Shown piece after piece: positions 33,955-38,252 of a DNA stretch of 38,252 bases. The stretch comes from Methanobacteriota archaeon (lineage in GTDB: Archaea; Thermoplasmatota; Poseidoniia; Poseidoniales; Poseidoniaceae): assembly GCA_002707335.2 (NCBI GenBank), contig PAMN02000027.1:1-38252 (forward strand). Direction: 5' to 3'. Made by a program: the position numbers and the translations under genes. The notes beneath the pieces were generated by a model. That model saw only the letters and a program-made list of their open reading frames with translations. It did not search any database and was not told where the DNA came from. How positions within the stretch are numbered: the stretch's first letter is position 1; every line of letters begins with the position of its first letter.

Positions 33955-35742
33955 ATGGACAAAATCGTAAACGATTTCACCATCAATATCGCAACAGCAA
34001 ACGGAACTGGTTCACAGTCTGCAAACTTGATTTTGCTTCAAACATTATTCGACATGGGAATACCTGTAAGCGGAAAGAATTTATTCCCCTCAAACATATC
34101 TGGTCTTCCAACATGGTACATCGTTAGACTTTCTGAAAAAGGCTACCAGGCGCCAGGAGACAAAACCCACATTCAGATTTTGGTAAATCCTGCAACATGG
34201 GAAGAAGACCTTGCATCGCTTGAACCAGGAACCGTTGTGATTTGGAACATGGATTCCAAAATGCCAATGGAAAGGGACGACGTGGTCTCTTACCCCGTTC
34301 CAATGACTAAAATCGCAAGAAAGCTAAATCCAAAATTAGCAAGAATGATTGCTAACGTAGTATATGTTGGCGTTCTTGCTGAACTTCTTGGAATGGATCA
34401 AGAGGTTCTAGAAACAGCAATTTCAAAGCAATTCGGAGGGAAGGAAAAGGCCATTGAACTTAATGCAGAGGCAGCAAGACTGGGAAGAGCATATTTTGCT
34501 GAAGAATTAACAAAGGGTGATTCATATGTGGTTGAATCTAGAGATGTAGAAGAAGGCGCTTTCTTCATAGAGGGCAACGAAGCAATAGCATTAGGGTCTA
34601 TATTTGGCGGAATACAGATGCTAGGGTGGTACCCGATAACCCCCTCTTCTAGTGTAGCTGAAGGCATTATATCTTGGCTACCAAAATTAAGAACGCATGA
34701 AGGAAAAGCGACATACGCAGTGATACAAGCTGAAGACGAATTGGCCGCTGCAGGCATGATTATTGGTGCTGGTTGGGCGGGCGCAAGAGGTCTTACGGCA
34801 ACATCTGGCCCAGGCATTTCGCTCATGCAAGAATTCATTGGACTAGCATACTTTGCTGAGGTTCCTTGCGTGTTTTGGGATGTTAACAGAGTTGGCCCAT
34901 CTACTGGATTACCAACTAGAACCCAACAAGGTGACCTTGCAATGCTCTATGAGAGTAGCCATGGAGATACGAAGCACATAGTGTTCATACCGGGAACTGT
35001 TGAGGAATGTTTCGAATTTGGTTGGAAGGTTTTCGACGCTTCTGAAAAATATCAAACTCCAGTGTTCGGATTTTCTGATCTCGATTTAGGTATGAATAAG
35101 TGGGCATCTAGAGGATTTGAATATCCAGATGAACCCATTGACAGAGGAAAGTTGGTGCTCACCCAAGAGCAAATGGATTCAATAGACAATTACGGGAGAT
35201 ATCGTGATGTTGATGGCGATGGAATCCCATACAGAACCCTACCAGGGTCAGGATTAGACCCCATCTTGTATCGAGGAACTGGGCATGATGAAGACGGAGC
35301 GTATTCCGAAAAACCTGATGTTTATTTCAAACTGATGCAAAGACTGAAGAGGAAAATTGATGGGGCAAGGGATTACTTACCTGCTCCTGTAATCAAAGAA
35401 GATTCAGAACAGGATATTGGTGTGATTTTTTACGGCTCTATGGAAAATACAATCTCCGAAATAGAGGATATTGTTGAAGAAAAAATAGGGAAAAAAATCA
35501 GCACTTGTAGAGTTAGAGCGCTTCCACTTCACAGCGAAGTTGAGGCTTTTATGGAAAAACACAACAAAATAGTAGTTGTAGAGATTAACAGAGATGCCCA
35601 ACTATATGGCATAATGAGAAAAGAATACCCACTTCACCTCTTGGATAAGATGTTAAGTGTAGCATATAGCGATGGAATGCCACCAAGGGGCAGATTATAT
35701 GCTGAGCAAATAATAGCAGCAATCGAGGAGGCTGAAATATGA
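33955..35742 (+). CDS. korA: 2-oxoacid:ferredoxin oxidoreductase, alpha subunit with fused gamma domain
   Basis: 595 aa. The N-terminal ~180 residues are the gamma domain (GTGSQSANLILLQTLFDMG, then VVIWNMDS). The alpha part follows, with GGIQMLGWYPITPSSSVAE (about 218-236), QAEDELAAAGMIIGAGWAGA, TSGPGISLMQEFIGLAYFAE, and the CoA/2-oxoacid-binding GPSTGLPTRTQQGDL. It catalyses CoA-dependent oxidative decarboxylation of a 2-oxoacid with ferredoxin as acceptor; 2-oxoglutarate is favoured by the aconitase neighbour but not proven. ATG 33955 is chosen over 33922 because AGGAG (33940-33944) stands 10 nt before it. The last 4 bp overlap korB (ATGA). Confidence 0.93.
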   Translation: MDKIVNDFTINIATANGTGSQSANLILLQTLFDMGIPVSGKNLFPSNISGLPTWYIVRLSEKGYQAPGDKTHIQILVNPATWEEDLASLEPGTVVIWNMDSKMPMERDDVVSYPVPMTKIARKLNPKLARMIANVVYVGVLAELLGMDQEVLETAISKQFGGKEKAIELNAEAARLGRAYFAEELTKGDSYVVESRDVEEGAFFIEGNEAIALGSIFGGIQMLGWYPITPSSSVAEGIISWLPKLRTHEGKATYAVIQAEDELAAAGMIIGAGWAGARGLTATSGPGISLMQEFIGLAYFAEVPCVFWDVNRVGPSTGLPTRTQQGDLAMLYESSHGDTKHIVFIPGTVEECFEFGWKVFDASEKYQTPVFGFSDLDLGMNKWASRGFEYPDEPIDRGKLVLTQEQMDSIDNYGRYRDVDGDGIPYRTLPGSGLDPILYRGTGHDEDGAYSEKPDVYFKLMQRLKRKIDGARDYLPAPVIKEDSEQDIGVIFYGSMENTISEIEDIVEEKIGKKISTCRVRALPLHSEVEAFMEKHNKIVVVEINRDAQLYGIMRKEYPLHLLDKMLSVAYSDGMPPRGRLYAEQIIAAIEEAEI

Positions 35743-36785
35743 GTGAAAAACGCGCTAAAGTTGTCAAACTCAATATCATAAATGAGCCAAAGGACTCCTA
35801 CACTGGAGGAAAATCTTCTCTATGTCCTGGATGCGGCCACGATCAAATTTCAAATGTGATTATATCAGCTGCCTGGGATAATGGATTAGAACCACACAAG
35901 ATTGCTAAAATGAGCGGTATTGGTTGTTCAAGCAAAACTCCAGCATATTATCTTGGCAGGTCACATGGCTTCAATACAGTCCATGGCAGAATGCCATCTG
36001 TCACAACTGGAGCGAATGTTGTGAACAAAGACCTAACTTACATAGGAGTTTCTGGAGATGGAGACTCTGCTTCGATAGGAATTGGCCAATTAATACACGC
36101 AATAAGACGTAATGTCAACATGGTTTACATAGTCGAAAACAATGGTGTATATGGTCTTACAAAGGGTCAATACTCTGCGACTGCAGATGTTGGTTCGAAA
36201 AAGAAAAAGGGTCCAATAAATGAGACACAACCAATAGATTTGTGTGCTATGGCAATCAATCTAGGTTGTTCATTCGTTGCACGCTCATTTAGTGGTTCAA
36301 AGAAGCAACTAAATGCGCTTGTCAAAGCAGCAATTTCCCACAAAGGATTTGCTTTAATCGACGTAATAAGTCCGTGTGTTACATTCAACAATAACGATGA
36401 ATCTTTGCGTTCATATGGTTACGTCAAGGACAACCAGGCTGAATTGCACTCCGTAGGATACATACCACACTTTTCACCACTCGAACAGGTAGAGGTTCCA
36501 GCGGGCTCGTACAGAGATGTTACTCTCCATGATGGCTCGACTATGAGATTAGAAACAATCTCTGATGATCACGATATATCTGATGCAGTCGCCGCACTTT
36601 CAGCTCTTCATAAGGCCGATGAAGACAAAAAGCACGTTACTGGCATACTTTATTTTGATGGAGAAAAACCATCCCTAGATGTTGATTTAGACTTACATGA
36701 TACACCTCTTATTGAAATGGGAGAAGATCTGCTAAGGCCAACTGCAAAGCAACTGGACGAAGTTATTGCTTCTTTCAGAGGTTGA
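35739..36785 (+). CDS. korB: 2-oxoacid:ferredoxin oxidoreductase, beta subunit (TPP-binding)
   Basis: 348 aa. It holds thiamine pyrophosphate and a cubane iron-sulfur cluster. Seen: LCPGCGHDQI (Cys29 and Cys32), GIGCSSKTPAYY, HGRMPSVTTGANVVN, the TPP/Mg motif GVSGDGDSASIGIGQLIHAI through ENNGVYGLTKGQ, and VISPCVTFNN. No separate ferredoxin-like delta gene lies nearby, which fits the two-subunit KorAB type. It starts within the korA stop, so the subunits are made in equal amounts. The C-terminal ~60 residues (ETISDDHDISDAVAALSALH onward) are an acidic extension common in this group. Confidence 0.95.
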   Translation: MSEKRAKVVKLNIINEPKDSYTGGKSSLCPGCGHDQISNVIISAAWDNGLEPHKIAKMSGIGCSSKTPAYYLGRSHGFNTVHGRMPSVTTGANVVNKDLTYIGVSGDGDSASIGIGQLIHAIRRNVNMVYIVENNGVYGLTKGQYSATADVGSKKKKGPINETQPIDLCAMAINLGCSFVARSFSGSKKQLNALVKAAISHKGFALIDVISPCVTFNNNDESLRSYGYVKDNQAELHSVGYIPHFSPLEQVEVPAGSYRDVTLHDGSTMRLETISDDHDISDAVAALSALHKADEDKKHVTGILYFDGEKPSLDVDLDLHDTPLIEMGEDLLRPTAKQLDEVIASFRG

Positions 36786-36835
36786 AATCTCAAACCGCTT
36801 AATTGAAAAATGAAAGGAGATTGGCTGAGAATGCT

Positions 36836-36908
36836 AGTCTCTTAGTGTAGCGGTCCATCATGGTGGGTTCTGGTCCCGCCGACCTCGGTTCGAATCCGGG
36901 AGAGACTA
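36836..36908 (+). tRNA. tRNA-Gln (anticodon CUG)
   Basis: 73 nt. The acceptor stem AGTCTCT pairs with AGAGACT and the discriminator is A. The anticodon stem GTGGG/CCCGC encloses TTCTGGT, giving anticodon CTG at positions 34-36. The T arm is CTCGG-TTCGAAT-CCGGG. The D stem is short (three pairs including a G-U). No intron and no encoded CCA, as is common in archaea. A TATA-like CTTAATTG lies about 35 bp upstream. Confidence 0.93.
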
Positions 36909-36938
36909 CTCCTGCCAAACTTTTGAATTACAGAAAGC

Positions 36939-37220
36939 CTACATGCTCAAAGATGAGTTTCTACTTTCTTTCCTTGCAGCAGAAATTGGACATTTTTTAC
37001 AATATTTGTTCTTTTTCTTGAACTTTCCACAACATTTTGCTTTGACTTTTTTTGACGAGCATGGAGTGTCACAGCCAGAACATGCTGACCTTCGAGCTAA
37101 TTCTGTAATCGAAATACTGGAGGCGATAATGTTTGATTTATCTACTCCACAATACGGACAAACAATCCATGTGGGTTGCAGAAGATTCCCGCATCCCACA
37201 CAATCATCTAGGCCGTGCAT
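36939..37220 (-). CDS. Small Cys-rich zinc-ribbon protein in the candidate iron regulon
   Basis: 93 aa; family not recognised. The N-terminal half is a zinc ribbon with C7-x2-C10 (CVGCGN) and C21-x2-C24 (CPYCG). The C-terminal half adds seven more Cys (47, 50, 54, 63, 64, 74, 77) in CSGCDTPC, KAKCCGKFKKK and YCKKCP among many Lys residues, suggesting a second metal site or an iron-sulfur or nucleic-acid-binding unit. ATG 37220 begins 12 bp from operator box D, the same distance as box 2 from the Fea1-like start. It is divergent from the repeat protein at 37293. Possible roles are metal sensing, storage or regulation, all inferred. Confidence 0.7.
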   Translation of the reverse strand: MHGLDDCVGCGNLLQPTWIVCPYCGVDKSNIIASSISITELARRSACSGCDTPCSSKKVKAKCCGKFKKKNKYCKKCPISAARKESRNSSLSM

Positions 37221-37232
37221 ATCTTTGTGTAA

Positions 37233-37248
37233 TTTAGGGAACCCTAAA
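37233..37248 (-). promoter_or_regulatory. Operator box D
   Basis: TTTAGGGAACCCTAAA is an exact and fully symmetric copy of the palindrome; its four central bases extend it to TTTAGGG/CCCTAAA. It is placed 12 bp before the zinc-ribbon gene start. Confidence 0.8.
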
Positions 37249-37252
37249 AAGT

Positions 37253-37268
37253 TTTAGGGCACCCTTAA
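37253..37268 (+). promoter_or_regulatory. Operator box E
   Basis: TTTAGGGCACCCTTAA matches the palindrome with one changed base in the right half. It starts 20 bp after box D and abuts or overlaps the TATA/BRE of the gene at 37293, so it could control both divergent genes. Confidence 0.72.
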
Positions 37269-37275
37269 ATTAAAA
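37265..37275 (+). promoter_or_regulatory. TATA box of the acidic repeat-protein gene
   Basis: TTAAATTAAAA lies about 20-28 bp before ATG 37293, so the transcript is probably leaderless or nearly so. Confidence 0.5.
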
Positions 37276-37292
37276 TTAGTTAACTTTCACGA

Positions 37293-38252
37293 ATGCTCGT
37301 GCAGAACAGACTTTTCGCCGTATGGATTCTTATCCTCGTGCTGGCATTATCTCCATTGACAATGTCAGAAATGGAATCATTTGGCATAGACAATCCTAGC
37401 TTCGATACCTCCGGCAGAGATGACGATGATTATTGCGAAGACACATATGAAGACGATCAGCAAGGTTGCTCAAATGATTCACTGTGTGAATGGGATGAAG
37501 ATGAGTGCGAAGAGAAAGATGATGATGAGGATGACGAAGATGAGGATTATTGCGAGCAATATGAGAACAACCCATCTGGATGTGCAAATGATCCTCGATG
37601 TGAATCAGAATATGATGATGGCGAGCATGAATGCGACGATAATGATGACTACCAAGGCGGTGGCAACAATGGAAACGGAAATGGCAATTCAGGCGGAGGA
37701 TCTACCGGATCGGATTACGATAATGATGGAGAGGATGATGACCTTGACAGTGATGATGATAACGACGGTTATGATGACCAGGAAGATGCTTTTCCATACA
37801 ATGAAAACGAGCATGAAGATACAGATGGAGACGGCATAGGCGATAACGAAGACACTGATGATGATAATGACAATGTGTCAGATTCACAGGACGCTTTTCC
37901 AAAAGATGCTTTGGAGCAATATAACAGTGATAATGATGGTATTGGAGATAATGCTGACCCTGATGATGACAATGATGGTGTTCCTGATGAAGATGATGCT
38001 TTTCCACTCGATTCCTCTGAATATCTAGATACAGATGGAGATGGATTAGGTAACAATGCCGACGTTGATGATGATGACGATGGTTATACTGACTCCCAAG
38101 ATGCATTTCCATTAGACCCAACCGAGCATGCAGACCATGACGGAGACGGTATTGGCGATAATGCAGATATCGATGATGATAATGATGGCACTCCTGACGA
38201 CGAAGATTCTGAAACTGATTTTGTTGAAGTAATCGCAGATATGGATGGAGAT
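37293..38252 (+). CDS. Secreted acidic calcium-binding-type repeat protein (thrombospondin type 3-like), 3' end cut by the window
   Basis: The frame is open from ATG 37293 to the window end: 320 codons and no stop. A signal peptide (MLVQNRLFAVWILILVLALS) leads into an Asp/Glu-rich stretch with two copies of a Cys motif, YCE..E....GC.ND..CE, starting at residues 47 and 86, 39 residues apart. A Gly/Asn linker follows, then repeats of exactly 35 residues beginning at residues 141, 176, 211, 246, 281 and 316, most containing DxDxDGxGDNxDxDDDxDG and DAFPLD. Such loops bind calcium in thrombospondin type 3 domains. Operator box E in its promoter suggests iron control. It may be a large surface or adhesion protein; its downstream domains are not visible. 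Confidence 0.82.
   Translation, partial: MLVQNRLFAVWILILVLALSPLTMSEMESFGIDNPSFDTSGRDDDDYCEDTYEDDQQGCSNDSLCEWDEDECEEKDDDEDDEDEDYCEQYENNPSGCANDPRCESEYDDGEHECDDNDDYQGGGNNGNGNGNSGGGSTGSDYDNDGEDDDLDSDDDNDGYDDQEDAFPYNENEHEDTDGDGIGDNEDTDDDNDNVSDSQDAFPKDALEQYNSDNDGIGDNADPDDDNDGVPDEDDAFPLDSSEYLDTDGDGLGNNADVDDDDDGYTDSQDAFPLDPTEHADHDGDGIGDNADIDDDNDGTPDDEDSETDFVEVIADMDGD
37431..37640 (+). repeat. Two-copy acidic Cys-motif coding repeat
   Basis: Two units, beginning at TAT 37431 and TAT 37548 (117 bp apart), encode YCEDTYEDDQQGCSND-SLCE and YCEQYENNPSGCAND-PRCE, followed by Asp/Glu runs and ECE/ECDD. Confidence 0.6.
37713..38252 (+). repeat. 105-bp (35-residue) tandem repeats, thrombospondin type 3-like
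   Basis: Units begin at 37713, 37818, 37923, 38028, 38133 and 38238, exactly 105 bp apart. Each encodes an Asp-rich loop pair and most end in DAFP. The last unit continues beyond the window. Confidence 0.8.

Noticed and set aside
34398..34838. 146-codon minus-strand frame over korA
   Set aside because: Mirror of conserved korA segments; no ribosome binding site and no recognisable domain.
37420..37839. Met/Thr-rich + strand frame at 37420
   Set aside because: Off-frame reading of the same Asp-rich repeats (GATGAT read as ATGATG).
37702..38121. His-rich 139-codon minus-strand frame at the right edge
   Set aside because: It is the complement of GAT/GAC-rich calcium-type repeats; ATC/GTC turned around gives His/Arg runs. 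The + strand frame from 37293 is continuous and has a signal peptide.
1..38252. Insertion sequences, integrase, att sites or prophage
   Set aside because: No transposase, recombinase or phage motif and no flanking inverted or direct repeats seen by eye; gene order looks like ordinary chromosome.

Overview
The window looks like a chromosomal fragment of an uncultivated, AT-rich planktonic archaeon, most likely Marine Group II (Ca. Poseidoniales) or a close relative. Support: a Gar1 homologue, TATA boxes about 25-35 bp upstream of starts, GGTG-type ribosome binding sites, a tRNA without encoded CCA, a 2-oxoacid:ferredoxin oxidoreductase, bacterial-type aconitase, lipobox signal peptides, and very large secreted proteins with FG-GAP or calcium-binding repeats. 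The lineage is inferred from style and gene content, not from a marker tree. No mobile element, CRISPR array, rRNA or phage gene was seen.

Region 1 (1-15 kb) appears to be an iron-acquisition island. A Fea1/phytotransferrin-family lipoprotein (536-1819) leads a same-strand series: a large surface protein, a FecB/FecC/FecE-type ferric-chelate or heme ABC importer, a HugZ-family heme-utilisation protein, and a PhnC/PhnE-type ABC ATPase and permease. The matching PhnD-type binding lipoprotein and a soluble glucose/sorbosone dehydrogenase-like lipoprotein are on the opposite strand, converging on phnE. Divergent from phnD is a multi-spanning GPI-ethanolamine-phosphate-transferase-like enzyme. A 16-bp palindrome, TTTAGG-N4-CCTAAA, recurs in these promoters and again at 37.2 kb. 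It resembles DtxR/IdeR/MDR1-type operators and defines a candidate iron regulon.

Region 2 (15-21.4 kb) holds a membrane protein of unknown role, an ABC-2 exporter pair, a secreted protein whose C-terminal anchor resembles that of the 777-aa protein in region 1, a Gar1 protein extended by an Arg-rich tail and two RanBP2-type zinc fingers, and a TPR membrane protein.

Region 3 (21.4-36.8 kb) is mostly core metabolism: adenosylhomocysteinase, an approximately 2,170-aa cell-surface protein with FG-GAP repeats, a protein of unknown function, aconitase, a membrane-anchored TPR-cyclophilin, and the alpha(gamma-fused) and beta subunits of a 2-oxoacid:ferredoxin oxidoreductase. Aconitase and KorAB together suggest TCA-cycle carbon flow to 2-oxoglutarate and succinyl-CoA.

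Region 4 (36.8 kb to end) has tRNA-Gln(CUG), a small Cys-rich zinc-ribbon protein, and, divergent from it across two more operator boxes, the start of an acidic, Cys-rich, 35-residue-repeat calcium-binding-type secreted protein that runs off the window.
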